A stretch of 62,432 bases of DNA from an uncultured Lachnospiraceae bacterium. Lineage in GTDB: Bacteria; Bacillota; Clostridia; Lachnospirales; Lachnospiraceae. Location of the stretch: the NCBI GenBank assembly GCA_902786365.1, contig CADACD010000017.1, positions 1 to 62,432 of the forward strand, given 5' to 3'. The translations under genes were made by a program, and so were the position numbers. Below, one piece after another: positions 28,468 to 37,712 of this stretch (position 1 is the stretch's first letter; each line of letters starts with the position of its first letter). The notes under the pieces were generated by a model, which saw only the letters and a list, made by a program, of their open reading frames with translations, made no database searches and was not told where the DNA came from.

Positions 28468-30540
28468 ATGAAGTTTATAATAAAGCATGAGTTACAGGGA
28501 CGAATACGTATTCATACAATGTATAAAAGACTGACATTAAAGCAGGCAGATATTCTTGAATATTATCTAAATTCTCACGGGAATGTAACATCGGCAAAGG
28601 TGTATGAGAGAACGATGGATGCAGTGATAGAATATAGTGGAGACAGAGATGAAATTATCAGATTACTTAGCAAGTTCTCATTTGAAAATGTCACTGTTCC
28701 GACAGAAGTCATAGAGAGCAGCGGTAGAGAGATAAACAGAGAATATCAGGAAAAACTCATCATAAAGATTCTGAAAAGATACACAGGGAAATTGTTGATT
28801 CCGTTACCCGTTAGAAACTGTATTTCAACTGTTAAATCAATAAAATACATATGGAATGGCGCAAAAACTCTTGCTAAGGGAAAGATAGAGGTTCCTGTAC
28901 TTGATGGAACTGCCATTGGAGTTTCAATCATAAGAAAAGATTATGCTACGGCTGGCTCTGTTATGTTTCTACTTGGTATAGGTGAGATACTTGAGGAGTG
29001 GACACATAAAAAATCAGTCGGAGATTTGGCAAGAAGCATGTCATTAAATGTCGATAAGGTATGGAAGCTTTTTGATGACACAGAAGTACTTGTATCCGTA
29101 TCTGATGTAGAAAAAGATGACTTGTTAGTAGTGAGAATGGGAAGCGTGATTCCTTTTGATGGTATTGTAATATCAGGCGAAGGTATGGTAAATCAGGCAT
29201 CTCTTACAGGTGAACCACTTCCGGTTAAAAAATCAGCAGGAGGCTATGCGTATGCTGGAACAGTTCTTGAGGAAGGAGAGCTGATTATCAAAGTAAAAGC
29301 AATCACTGGTTCAAGTAAGTTTGAAAAAATTGTTTCAATGATTGAAGAGTCTGAAAAGTTAAAATCAGGTCTTGAAAGTCGAGCAGAACATCTGGCAGAT
29401 AGGTTAGTTCCATATACTCTTGCAGGAGCAGGTCTTACATGGCTTTTTACGAGAAATGTTACAAAAGCGGTAGCTGTTCTTATGGTAGATTTTTCATGTG
29501 CATTAAAACTTGCGATGCCTATATCAGTTTTGTCTGCAATTCGGGAAGCAGATAAATATCACGTCACAGTGAAAGGTGGCAAATTTTTAGAAGCAATTGC
29601 AGATGCAGATACGATAGTTTTTGATAAGACAGGTACACTGACAAAGGCACAGCCAACTGTAAAAAATGTCATATCATTTAACGGAAAGAATCCGGATGAA
29701 CTTCTCAGAATAGCAGCATGTCTCGAAGAACATTTTCCACATTCCGTTGCCAAGGCAGTTGTCAATGCAGCAGTTCAGAAAAATCTTGATCATGAAGAAA
29801 TGCACAGCAAAGTTGAATATATTGTTGCACATGGAATTGCAACTACAATTGAAGGTAAGCGTGCAGTGATAGGAAGTTATCATTTTGTATTTGAAGATGA
29901 AGGTTGTAAAATACCTGAAAATATGCGTGCAAGATTTGAGGGACTGCCTAAAGAATACTCGCATCTTTATATGGCAATAGAAAATGTATTAGAAGCAGTA
30001 ATATGTATAGAAGATCCTATCAGAGATGAAGCGATAGATGTTGTGAAAGAGCTTAAGGAGCTTGGAATCAGTAAAGTTGTCATGATGACAGGTGATAGTG
30101 AACGTACCGGGCGTGCCATAGCAGCGAAAGTCGGAGTTGATGAATATCATGCCGAAGTTTTACCGGAGGACAAGGCTGCATATGTTATGAATGAAAAAGA
30201 AAAAGGACGAAAAGTAATCATGATTGGAGATGGAATTAATGATTCTCCAGCACTTTCAGCGGCAGATGTCGGAATTGCAATCAGTGATGGTGCACAGCTT
30301 GCAAGAGAAATAGCAGATGTGACATTATCAGGGGAGAATTTGTATGAGATTATCACACTTAAAAAGATAAGTGACCGTCTTGTAAAGAGGATTGATAAGA
30401 ATTACAAGACAATTGTAAGTTTTAACACAGGTCTTATCATTTTGGGAGTTATGGGAATATTACAGCCGACAACTTCTGCATTGTTACATAACAGTTCCAC
30501 AATTACAATTGGCTTAAACAGCATGAAAGATTTAATTTGA
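28468..30540 (+). CDS. Heavy-metal translocating P-type ATPase with SCA in place of CPC
   Basis: The 690-residue P1B-type ATPase has an N-terminal ferredoxin-like domain without CXXC (about 1-75), the A-domain motif SLTGEPLPV, phosphorylation motif DKTGT (D386), and MIGDGINDSPAL in the hinge. In transmembrane helix 4 the usual Cys-Pro-Cys is replaced by Ser-Cys-Ala (FSCALKLAMP, S343-A345), which changes the metal site. The C-terminal helices are complete (SALLHNSSTITIGLNS). It lies 59 bases after the DUF6110 gene, so the two probably work together. Metal specificity (for example Mn, Fe or Zn) cannot be set from sequence. Confidence 0.88.
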   Translation: MKFIIKHELQGRIRIHTMYKRLTLKQADILEYYLNSHGNVTSAKVYERTMDAVIEYSGDRDEIIRLLSKFSFENVTVPTEVIESSGREINREYQEKLIIKILKRYTGKLLIPLPVRNCISTVKSIKYIWNGAKTLAKGKIEVPVLDGTAIGVSIIRKDYATAGSVMFLLGIGEILEEWTHKKSVGDLARSMSLNVDKVWKLFDDTEVLVSVSDVEKDDLLVVRMGSVIPFDGIVISGEGMVNQASLTGEPLPVKKSAGGYAYAGTVLEEGELIIKVKAITGSSKFEKIVSMIEESEKLKSGLESRAEHLADRLVPYTLAGAGLTWLFTRNVTKAVAVLMVDFSCALKLAMPISVLSAIREADKYHVTVKGGKFLEAIADADTIVFDKTGTLTKAQPTVKNVISFNGKNPDELLRIAACLEEHFPHSVAKAVVNAAVQKNLDHEEMHSKVEYIVAHGIATTIEGKRAVIGSYHFVFEDEGCKIPENMRARFEGLPKEYSHLYMAIENVLEAVICIEDPIRDEAIDVVKELKELGISKVVMMTGDSERTGRAIAAKVGVDEYHAEVLPEDKAAYVMNEKEKGRKVIMIGDGINDSPALSAADVGIAISDGAQLAREIADVTLSGENLYEIITLKKISDRLVKRIDKNYKTIVSFNTGLIILGVMGILQPTTSALLHNSSTITIGLNSMKDLI

Positions 30541-30638
30541 GAATGCAGCTAGTTCATTATGAATGTTCCTTAAAGGAAAGGGACACTTCAAAATATTACT
30601 TTTCAAACAGTAAGAAAGTCAGATAAGAATATAAAAAA

Positions 30639-30712
30639 AGATGCTTCACATCTTACATGTAAATGTTTATAAATGACATTTATATTGTAAGAAAGATGGC
30701 ATCTTTTTTTAT
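30639..30712 (+). terminator. Three-tier hairpin terminator after the metal ATPase
   Basis: Nested stems AGATGC/GCATCT, CTTACA/TGTAAG and AAATGT/ACATTT are followed by TTTTTTT. The A-run on the 5' side and T-run on the 3' side could also work on the minus strand, for the small minus-strand gene that reads toward it. Confidence 0.8.
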
Positions 30713-30737
30713 GTATTTATGTCTCTGTTTTATGCAG

Positions 30738-30895
30738 CAAGCTCAGCATCACCATTATTATTAATAGATTTTTCACGAACAAATAGTAATTTAAAAATTG
30801 TTCTTACAGCAGGCTGAATGAAAAATAACTGCGAGAAAAATGCGAATGGAAAATTGAAACATTATTGAAGCGAGGAAACTCATTGCTTGTGGCAT
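30738..30895 (-). pseudogene. Small membrane-like protein with an apparent frameshift
   Basis: On the minus strand GAAGGAG stands 8 bases before an ATG at 30895. The frame gives MPQAMSFLASIMFQF... and stops at 30791 after 34 codons. The +1 frame is open from the middle of this ORF (NFPFAFFSQLFFIQPAVRTIF...) and ends ...NNNGDAELAA with a TAA near 30738. Removing one base near codon 14 would join both into one protein of about 54 residues, with a hydrophobic front half and a polar tail. The family was not recognised. Confidence 0.4.
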
Positions 30896-31228
30896 AATAC
30901 ACACTCCTTCTGTATTTTTTGGTACAAATAACTGTATTATTAATGCAACTACATATTGAAATACAGTAAATTGTAATGGCAATTGTTGCAATTTTGCATA
31001 GCAGCCGTTATAATGCAAAAAGACACATGCAAATCTGGTGGCATCAATAGGCTATTTTAAATAGTATTGTTCCATAATCAGATTTATGTGCAGTGCACTA
31101 CATGTGTCGTTATACATTTCTATGCAATTGTATACAAAAATGATTGCGTTACGAAGTTTAACACAAAACAAATAGAAAAGTCAAGAAAAAATAATTTTAA
31201 TTCATATAAATTGGAAAGGAAGAAGAAA
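30896..31228. other. Gap between the small minus-strand ORF and dtd
   Basis: The stretch should contain the divergent promoters of the minus-strand ORF and dtd. An inverted repeat CTGTATT/AATACAG spans about 30931-30966 and TTATAAT-like wording occurs near 31010. No gene was recognised; an open frame running into dtd from 31067 lacks a ribosome site. Confidence 0.3.
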
Positions 31229-31678
31229 ATGAAATTTGTAATTCAAAGAGTGTTAAGAGCAAGTGTTAAAGTAGAGGAAAAAATAATAGGAAATATTGAT
31301 AAAGGATTTCTTGTTCTGATAGGAGTAGAAAATGATGATACAAAAGAAATTGCTGATAAGATGATAAAAAAGTTGGTTGGACTTAGAATTTTTGAAGATG
31401 AAAACGGCAAGACAAATCTGTCGCTATCTGATGTGAACGGAAGTTTACTTCTTGTATCGCAGTTTACATTGTATGCCGACTGTAAAAAGGGGAATCGCCC
31501 ATCATTTACAAAGGCAGGAAAACCAGATATGGCAGAAGAGATGTATGAATATATTATCAGCGAATGCCAAAAACAGATTAGCCAAGTTGAATGTGGATGT
31601 TTTGGAGCAGACATGAAAGTTGAACTGCTAAATGACGGACCATTTACAATACTACTTGATTCGGCAGAGATTTTATAG
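31229..31678 (+). CDS. dtd: D-aminoacyl-tRNA deacylase
   Basis: The 149-residue Dtd hydrolyses D-aminoacyl-tRNA (and Gly-tRNA-Ala), preventing misincorporation. The family motifs are clear: start [16 protein letters not shown], the [20 protein letters not shown] motif near residues 77-96 and the Gly-cisPro motif [11 protein letters not shown] near the C-terminus. The ATG at 31229 follows GGAAAGGAAGAA and gives the family start; an upstream ATG at 31067 would add 54 unconserved residues. In many Firmicutes dtd follows relA, but it is alone here. Confidence 0.94.
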   Translation: MKFVIQRVLRASVKVEEKIIGNIDKGFLVLIGVENDDTKEIADKMIKKLVGLRIFEDENGKTNLSLSDVNGSLLLVSQFTLYADCKKGNRPSFTKAGKPDMAEEMYEYIISECQKQISQVECGCFGADMKVELLNDGPFTILLDSAEIL

Positions 31679-31688
31679 CCGGAAAGCT

Positions 31689-31711
31689 ACATTTTTTTAA
31701 ATGTATTTTTT
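31689..31711 (+). terminator. Weak hairpin after dtd
   Basis: ACATTT and AAATGT pair around a T-rich loop and are followed by ATTTTTTA. The stem is short, so this is a weak terminator candidate. Confidence 0.35.
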
Positions 31712-31745
31712 ATATGAAAATCTGTTTGAAAATGACATTATCATT

Positions 31746-31763
31746 TTGTGAAATTATTCATAA
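31746..31763 (+). promoter_or_regulatory. Rex-like redox operator upstream of pflB
   Basis: TTGTGAA-ATTA-TTCATAA fits the Rex box TTGTGAA-N4-TTCACAA with one mismatch. Further TTCACAA and TTTGTGAA half-sites lie at 31770-31777 and 31802-31809, flanking a perfect 16-bp palindrome GTATTTTTAAAAATAC at 31786-31801. No rex gene is in the window. Rex controls fermentation genes in many Firmicutes by sensing NADH/NAD+. Confidence 0.5.
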
Positions 31764-31870
31764 TTTAACTTCACAAAAAAGTCTTGTATTTTTAAAAATA
31801 CTTTGTGAAAAAATGTTGATTTTATTTTACAAAAATGTTACATTATATATAGGTTAATAGAGGAAAAATT

Positions 31871-31930
31871 ATGAAGAAATTCATAAGAAACCGGTGTCAG
31901 TTAAGATACATTTGCAAGTGGATTTTTTAA
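31871..31930 (+). CDS. Possible 19-residue leader peptide upstream of pflB
   Basis: ATG at 31871 follows AGAGG by 7 bases and opens 19 codons (MKKFIRNRCQLRYICKWIF), ending TAA at 31928-31930. The peptide is basic with two Cys and three aromatic residues in its second half. It lies about 195 bases before pflB, downstream of a TATATATAGG-type region. It may be a regulatory leader or chance; there is no family to compare. Confidence 0.25.
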   Translation: MKKFIRNRCQLRYICKWIF

Positions 31931-32034
31931 GTGGAATTTTAAGTCAAAATAATGACTGAAGGGATACATTTTTAAATGAAGAAAGCCAAACTTAAAATTT
32001 ACTTCATGTATTGAAATTAGAACATACAACTCTA

Positions 32035-32089
32035 TTGACAAAAACAGTAACGATTACTATAATTAATAAAAAGGTTAGCAAACGCTAGC
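32035..32089 (+). promoter_or_regulatory. pflB promoter with a GTTAG-N6-CTAGC operator
   Basis: TTGACA (32035-32040) and TATAAT (32058-32063) are 17 bases apart. GTTAG-CAAACG-CTAGC at 32074-32089 sits just after the expected start point and differs at one base from the iron-gene operator pattern. Confidence 0.65.
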
Positions 32090-32125
32090 TAATTTATAAA
32101 AAATGACAAGGAGGAAAAAGTAAAA

Positions 32126-34378
32126 ATGGTAAATTTTGATCAGTGGGATGGCTTCGAAGGTAGACTTTGGAAAGAGCAGATTGATGTAAGAGATTTCATC
32201 CAGAATAACTACACACCATATGATGGTGATGAGAGCTTTTTAGCTGACCCAACAGATGCGACAAATAAGTTATGGGGTGAATTACAGAAACTTCAGAAAG
32301 CAGAACGTGCAAAAGGCGGAGTTCTTGATATGGATACAGATATTGTATCTTCAATTACATCTCATAAGCCAGGATATATTAGTGAAGAATTAAAAGACTT
32401 AGAGCAGGTAGTTGGTCTTCAGACAGACAAACCACTTAAGAGAGCATTTATGCCATATGGTGGTATTCAGATGGCTGAGAAGTCTTTAACAGAATATGGA
32501 TATGAGGTTAATCCTGAACTTCACAAAATCTTTACAGAGTATCACAAGACACACAACCAGGCAGTTTTTGATGCTTATACACCAGAGATGAGAGCTGCTC
32601 GTAAGAACAAGATTGTTACAGGTCTTCCGGATACTTATGGTAGAGGACGTATCGTTGGCGATTACAGAAGAGTTGCTCTTTATGGTATAGACCATCTTAT
32701 CGCTGAGAAAGAAGCTGACAAGGCTAACTGCGGATGCGGTGTTATGACAGACGATGTTATCCGTCAGAGAGAAGAACTTCAGGAACAGATTAATCGTTTA
32801 AAAGAAATGAAAGTTATGGCAGAGTCTTATGGTTTTGATATTTCACAGCCTGCTAAGACAGCTAAAGAAGCTTTCCAGTGGACATATTTCGGATATCTTG
32901 CAGCTATCAAGACACAGAATGGTGCTGCTATGAGTATTGGTCGTGTTTGTACATTCTTAGATATCTATGTAGAGAGAGATTTAAAGAAGGGAATCATCAC
33001 TGAGGAAGAGGCACAGGAATTAGTTGACCACTTAATCATGAAATTCAGAATGGTTAAGTTTGCTCGTTGTAACTCATACAACCAGTTATTCTCAGGTGAT
33101 CCTGTTTGGGCAACAATCGACCTTGCAGGTATCGGTGTTGATGGACGTTCAATGGTTACAAAGACAGACTTCCGTGTGCTTCACACATTAGAGAACATGG
33201 GACCTTCACCAGAGCCAAACATCACAGTACTTTACTCATCAAAACTTCCGGAAGAGTTCAAGAGATATGCAGCTGCTATTTCTATCAGAACAAGTTCAGT
33301 ACAGTACGAGAACGATGATGTTATGAAACCGGTATGGGGCGATGATTACGCTATCTGCTGCTGTGTATCTGCTACACAGACAGGTAAGGAAATGCAGTTC
33401 TTTGGTGCTAGAGCAAACCTTGCTAAGTGTTTACTTTACGCAATCAATGGTGGTATTGATGAGAAGAGTAAAGTTCAGGTAGGACCGGCTTACCAGAGAA
33501 TTACTTCAGAATACTTAGATTATGATGAAGTTATGGCTAAATATGATGTAATGATGGATTGGTTAGCAGATATTTATGTAAATATTCTCAATCTTATCCA
33601 GTATATGCATGATAAATATTACTATGAATCAGCAGAGCTTGCATTGATTGATACAGATGTTCGTAGAACATTTGCAACAGGTATCGCAGGATTCTCACAT
33701 GTTATTGACTCACTTTCAGCTATCAAGTATGCTAAAGTTAAGACAATCAGAGATGAGGATGGTATTGTTGTAGATTACGAGACAGAAGGTGACTTCCCTC
33801 GTTATGGTAATGATGATGACAGAGCTGATGAAATCGGTGTATGGTTACTTAAGACATTCATCGAGAAGATTAAGAAACATCACACATACCGTGATTCAGA
33901 GCCTACAACATCTATCCTTACAATTACTTCAAACGTTGTTTATGGTAAGGCTACAGGTGCTATGCCTGACGGAAGAAAAGCTGGAGAACCATTATCACCA
34001 GGTGCTAACCCAAGTTATGGTGCTGAGAAGAGTGGTTTACTTGCATCCCTTAACTCAGTAGCTAAGATACCATATGTATGGGCTCTTGATGGTATTTCAA
34101 ATACTCAGACAATGAATCCGGATGCTCTTGGTCATTCAGAAGATGAGCAGGTTACAAATCTTGTTCAGTCTATGGATGGATACTTCGATCAGGGTGCTCA
34201 TCACTTAAATGTAAACGTATTCGGTATTGAGAAACTTCAGGATGCTATGGAACACCCAGAGAAAGAAGAGTATGCTAACTTCACAATCCGTGTATCAGGA
34301 TATGCTGTTAAGTTCATCGACCTTACAAGAGAACAGCAGTTGGATGTTATCTCTAGAACATTCCATGCACATTTATAA
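32126..34378 (+). CDS. pflB: Formate C-acetyltransferase (pyruvate formate-lyase)
   Basis: The 750-residue glycyl radical enzyme converts pyruvate and CoA to acetyl-CoA and formate under anaerobic conditions. The catalytic cysteines lie in the [12 protein letters not shown] stretch (C411-C413, three consecutive Cys). The radical glycine is G725 in RVSGYAVKF, followed by the usual C-terminal end ISRTFHAHL. Codon use is strongly biased, as for eno, indicating high expression. AAGGAGG precedes the ATG. Two promoters are likely: one with a Rex-like box about 370 bases upstream and one with a GTTAG-N6-CTAGC operator near the gene. The activase gene follows after a terminator. Confidence 0.97.
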   Translation: MVNFDQWDGFEGRLWKEQIDVRDFIQNNYTPYDGDESFLADPTDATNKLWGELQKLQKAERAKGGVLDMDTDIVSSITSHKPGYISEELKDLEQVVGLQTDKPLKRAFMPYGGIQMAEKSLTEYGYEVNPELHKIFTEYHKTHNQAVFDAYTPEMRAARKNKIVTGLPDTYGRGRIVGDYRRVALYGIDHLIAEKEADKANCGCGVMTDDVIRQREELQEQINRLKEMKVMAESYGFDISQPAKTAKEAFQWTYFGYLAAIKTQNGAAMSIGRVCTFLDIYVERDLKKGIITEEEAQELVDHLIMKFRMVKFARCNSYNQLFSGDPVWATIDLAGIGVDGRSMVTKTDFRVLHTLENMGPSPEPNITVLYSSKLPEEFKRYAAAISIRTSSVQYENDDVMKPVWGDDYAICCCVSATQTGKEMQFFGARANLAKCLLYAINGGIDEKSKVQVGPAYQRITSEYLDYDEVMAKYDVMMDWLADIYVNILNLIQYMHDKYYYESAELALIDTDVRRTFATGIAGFSHVIDSLSAIKYAKVKTIRDEDGIVVDYETEGDFPRYGNDDDRADEIGVWLLKTFIEKIKKHHTYRDSEPTTSILTITSNVVYGKATGAMPDGRKAGEPLSPGANPSYGAEKSGLLASLNSVAKIPYVWALDGISNTQTMNPDALGHSEDEQVTNLVQSMDGYFDQGAHHLNVNVFGIEKLQDAMEHPEKEEYANFTIRVSGYAVKFIDLTREQQLDVISRTFHAHL

Positions 34379-34467
34379 GATTTAGTTTTTGAATCAGTCT
34401 TATATTAGGAAAGTGAATTTTGATTATTGTTCGAATTTATTTTGAATAGTAATGTATTTTGAATAAG

Positions 34468-34514
34468 AAATGCTGGTTTTTGTAACAATAAAATTACAGG
34501 AACCGGCATTTTTA
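34468..34514 (+). terminator. Terminator after pflB
   Basis: AAATGCTGGTTTTTGTAA pairs with TTACAGGAACCGGCATTT (G-U and one mismatch) around an 8-base loop, followed by TTAAATAAT. Confidence 0.65.
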
Positions 34515-34707
34515 AATAATATTGACAATAAAAAGTCAGATGAATTTATTTTAAGATACAGAATCAATATGATATTATTATAAGTCATTGTATAATTTGA
34601 CTATTTAGGAAATGTAGATGATGTAGTTGGTACTGCGTTTTAGAATAAGTTCATTTGGCTGAATATATAATTTTGAAGAATTGAGAAAGGTATAAAATGG
34701 TATATTT
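34515..34707 (+). promoter_or_regulatory. Leader and possible promoter of pflA
   Basis: TTGACA at 34522-34527 with TTTATT 16 bases on, and a later TATAAT near 34590, are promoter candidates. Together with the terminator before them they suggest that pflA is transcribed at least partly on its own. No operator of the GTTAG type was seen. Confidence 0.35.
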
Positions 34708-35466
34708 ATGAATACAGAAATTAATACATCATCAGATATTAAAGGAAGAGTTCACTCTGTAGAAACCTTTGGGCTGGTGGATGGTCCGGGTGTGAGATAT
34801 GTGATCTTTGTTCAGGGATGTCATATGAGATGCAAATATTGCCACAATCCGGAGACATGGAGTCTCACAGAGGGTGAAGAACTTTCCGCAAAACAGGTTT
34901 TTGATAAAGCGTACAGATATAAAAATTATTGGAAGAAGAATGGTGGTATTACAATTAGTGGAGGGGAACCACTTTTACAGATTGATTTTGTTACAGAAAT
35001 TTTTAAATTAGCTAAAGAAAAGAATATTCATACCACAATAGATACGAGTGGGAATCCATTTTCTTTAGAAGAACCTTTTATCAGTAAATTTAATGAACTG
35101 ATGAAAGTAACAGATTTGTTTATGCTTGATATTAAAGAAATGGATGAGGAGAAACATAAGACTCTTACAAAATGGACAAACTCTAATATTATTGAGATGG
35201 CAAAATATCTGTCAGAAAACGGAAAGGAAATGTGGATTAGACATGTACTTGTTCCAGGTCTCACAGATGGAGAAGAAGAATTGAAAAAACTCAAAGAATT
35301 GATAGATGAACTGAAGACTGTTTCTAAAGTTGAGATTTTACCATATCATACATTAGGTCTTTTTAAATGGCAGAATTTGAAAATCGATTACCCTCTTGAG
35401 GGAGTTGCAGTGCCTACAAGTGAGGAAGTGAAAAAAGCCGAAGATATACTTGGAATTGTAAAATAA
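34708..35466 (+). CDS. pflA: Pyruvate formate-lyase activating enzyme
   Basis: The 252-residue radical SAM enzyme installs the glycyl radical on PflB. The [4Fe-4S]-binding CX3CX2C is at C38, C42 and C45 (GCHMRCKYCHN), with the SAM-binding ISGGEPLLQ near residue 88-96 and LDIKEMDEEKHK later. Reduced flavodoxin is a usual electron source for this class, and a flavodoxin gene lies 7 kb downstream. The start at 34708 has a weak ribosome site (GAAAGG about 17 bases before). It is followed by a large hairpin that ends the unit. Confidence 0.95.
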   Translation: MNTEINTSSDIKGRVHSVETFGLVDGPGVRYVIFVQGCHMRCKYCHNPETWSLTEGEELSAKQVFDKAYRYKNYWKKNGGITISGGEPLLQIDFVTEIFKLAKEKNIHTTIDTSGNPFSLEEPFISKFNELMKVTDLFMLDIKEMDEEKHKTLTKWTNSNIIEMAKYLSENGKEMWIRHVLVPGLTDGEEELKKLKELIDELKTVSKVEILPYHTLGLFKWQNLKIDYPLEGVAVPTSEEVKKAEDILGIVK

Positions 35467-35501
35467 CTTTATATCACGGTGTTTAATTAATAGCATAATT
35501 G

Positions 35502-35596
35502 AGGCTGTTGTACCAGTTGGAAGAATTGTAATATATAATGAGAATTATGATGAATCATATATTGCAGAAATCTAAGTTGGTACAGCAGCCTTTGAT
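35502..35596 (+). terminator. Large nested hairpin after pflA
   Basis: AGGCTGTTGTACCA (35502-35515) pairs with TGGTACAGCAGCCT (35578-35591), one G-U, around a 62-base loop that itself holds a TGTAATATAT/ATATATTGCA stem. TTTGATATTT follows. It is a terminator or a small structured repeat. Confidence 0.55.
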
Positions 35597-35827
35597 ATTT
35601 ATTAGTTTATTCTTGGATAAATTATATGTTATCAATGATAGTGTTATCATATTTCAAAATATATACTCGACAAAATAAGAAAGTTCTATTGAATATTTTA
35701 TTGAATTAGATTTTAAATTGTGCTAATCTATGAAAGTCAGTTGTCATCTGAATCAATTGAATGTCGGGTGGTGTTCTGATAGTGATTATTATATTTTACA
35801 TAGTAACATGTTGATAGGAGATTAAAA
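35597..35827 (+). other. Leader region of the homocysteine/folate enzyme gene
   Basis: This AT-rich stretch should hold the promoter. No S-box (SAM riboswitch), T-box or cobalamin riboswitch core was recognised, although genes of this kind in Firmicutes often carry a SAM riboswitch. Confidence 0.35.
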
Positions 35828-37615
35828 ATGACGATAAGAGAATATTTAAAAAATAATCATATTATTACGGATGGTTCCTTTGGTACATATTACGCAGAGA
35901 GATATGATACGCAGGAAATGTCTGAATATGCAAATATCAAATATCCGCAACGTGTGGAAGAAATTCATAAGTCCTATTTAGATGCCGGTGCAAAGTTGAT
36001 TAGGACAAATACATTTGCTTCTAATACAGTTCTTTTAAATAATGATATTCAAATGGTGGTGCAAAATATTAAGGCAGCAATTAAGATAGCAAAAAAAGCA
36101 GTTGAGCAGTTTGATAAAGAAGTATATATTGCAGGAGATATAGGTCCGATACCAAATGATAAGACGTTAGAAAATAATTTGAATCAGTATTTTCATATAG
36201 CGGAAGGTTTTATCGAGGAAGGAATAAAGATACTGACATTTGAGACATTTTCAGAGCTTGAAAGCATTATTTCTGTAATTGAAAAAATAAAAAGCAAATA
36301 TGAAGATACTTTTATCATGGTTCAGTTTTGTGTCAATCAATTTGGTTACAGCAATGCGGGATTAAGTGCAAAAAAACTGATAAAAGAAGCTGAAAAAATC
36401 GAATCAATTGATGCGGTGGGATTTAACTGTGGTGTAGGTCCGGGACATATGAAACAGATTATTTCGCAAATTGAATTTGACGTCAGCAAATATATCATAG
36501 CACTGCCAAATGCAGGATATCCTGAAAAGATACGAGATAGAATCAAATATTACAATAATCCGGAATATTTTGCGGAAATTGTAAGTGATATTACAGACAA
36601 TGGAATTGACATTATCGGAGGATGTTGTGGAACGAATCCGGAATATATCAGCAGGCTTAACAGAAAAATTTCGGTTTCTAAACCAGAGAAGCAATTGCGA
36701 ATCAAAAATGATAAACCGAATAAAAAGAGTATTGTAAAAAGTGGCTTTTTATATGATGAAAATGGTAATCAAAAGAAGAAGAAGTTGATTGCTGTTGAGC
36801 TTGCACCGCCGGTAAATGCGAATGATGAAAAAATTTTAAAGGCTGCAAGGATGATGAAAGAGGCAGGTGTCGATGTTCTTACATTTCCGGATTCACCATC
36901 AGGAAGAACAAGGGTTGATTCGATTTTGATGGCAAACAAGGTCAGGCTGGAAACAGGTTTAGATGTGATGCCTCACATTTGCTGCAGGGATAAAAATGCA
37001 ATAGCCATGCGTTCTGTTTTGTTAGGAGCACATATTAATGATATCAATAATATGCTCATCATCACAGGAGACCCTGTTCCGGGAGTGGCAAGGCAGACAG
37101 TGAAAGCAGTATTTAATTTTGATTCAGTAGGACTTATGAAAATTGTAAATGATATGAATGATGAATTATTTACTGACAGACCAGTTATGTACGGTGGTGC
37201 TATCAATCAGGGTAGGAAAAATATTGATATTGAAATCGGCAGAGTGAAAAAGAAAATGGATGCGGGAGCGCAGTTTTTCATGACACAGCCGGTATTTTCG
37301 ATAGAAGATGTTAACCGGATAAGAATGATAAAAGAAGCAACACAGGCGAAAATATTATGTGGTATCATGCCATTAATCAGTAGAAAAAATGCTTTGTTCA
37401 TGAAAAATGAAATAGCTGGTGTGATGGTTACAGATGAGATTGTTGATAGATATCCGGCGAATGTGTCGAAAGAAGAGGGGGAATTGATTGGAATTGAGAT
37501 TGCTAAAGAAATTATCGAAATGTCCAAAGATTTTGTTGATGGGTATTATTTTTCATTTCCGTTTAACAGGGTTGAGATGTTAGGGAAAATTATGATTGAA
37601 ATGGATATAGTATAG
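35828..37615 (+). CDS. Fused homocysteine S-methyltransferase / 5,10-methylenetetrahydrofolate reductase
   Basis: The 595-residue bifunctional protein resembles YitJ. The N-terminal half (about 1-290) is a homocysteine methyltransferase barrel with the Zn ligands C201 (GFNCGVGPG) and C266-C267 (GGCCGT). A Lys-rich linker (about 290-315) leads to a MetF-type barrel (about 318-595) that begins KLIAVELAPPVNAN and has the FAD/folate motif ITGDPVPG. The first half makes methionine from homocysteine; the second makes the methyl donor methyl-THF. The arrangement couples both steps. The gene stands alone, with no met genes adjacent. Confidence 0.9.
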   Translation: MTIREYLKNNHIITDGSFGTYYAERYDTQEMSEYANIKYPQRVEEIHKSYLDAGAKLIRTNTFASNTVLLNNDIQMVVQNIKAAIKIAKKAVEQFDKEVYIAGDIGPIPNDKTLENNLNQYFHIAEGFIEEGIKILTFETFSELESIISVIEKIKSKYEDTFIMVQFCVNQFGYSNAGLSAKKLIKEAEKIESIDAVGFNCGVGPGHMKQIISQIEFDVSKYIIALPNAGYPEKIRDRIKYYNNPEYFAEIVSDITDNGIDIIGGCCGTNPEYISRLNRKISVSKPEKQLRIKNDKPNKKSIVKSGFLYDENGNQKKKKLIAVELAPPVNANDEKILKAARMMKEAGVDVLTFPDSPSGRTRVDSILMANKVRLETGLDVMPHICCRDKNAIAMRSVLLGAHINDINNMLIITGDPVPGVARQTVKAVFNFDSVGLMKIVNDMNDELFTDRPVMYGGAINQGRKNIDIEIGRVKKKMDAGAQFFMTQPVFSIEDVNRIRMIKEATQAKILCGIMPLISRKNALFMKNEIAGVMVTDEIVDRYPANVSKEEGELIGIEIAKEIIEMSKDFVDGYYFSFPFNRVEMLGKIMIEMDIV

Positions 37616-37712
37616 AACTACGAACAACTCAATCAGCTCATATAATTCAAAATGAATAAAAAATGAGAATACGATTCATAAGATTGTATTCAAAGATTGG
37701 AGGAGGATGAGA

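Noticed and set aside
31067-31228. N-terminal extension of dtd
   Set aside because: The 54 extra residues are not family-like, and a good ribosome site plus the conserved MKFVIQRV start lie at 31229.
35600-35827. SAM riboswitch before the homocysteine/folate gene
   Set aside because: The conserved S-box core and paired arms were looked for and not seen.
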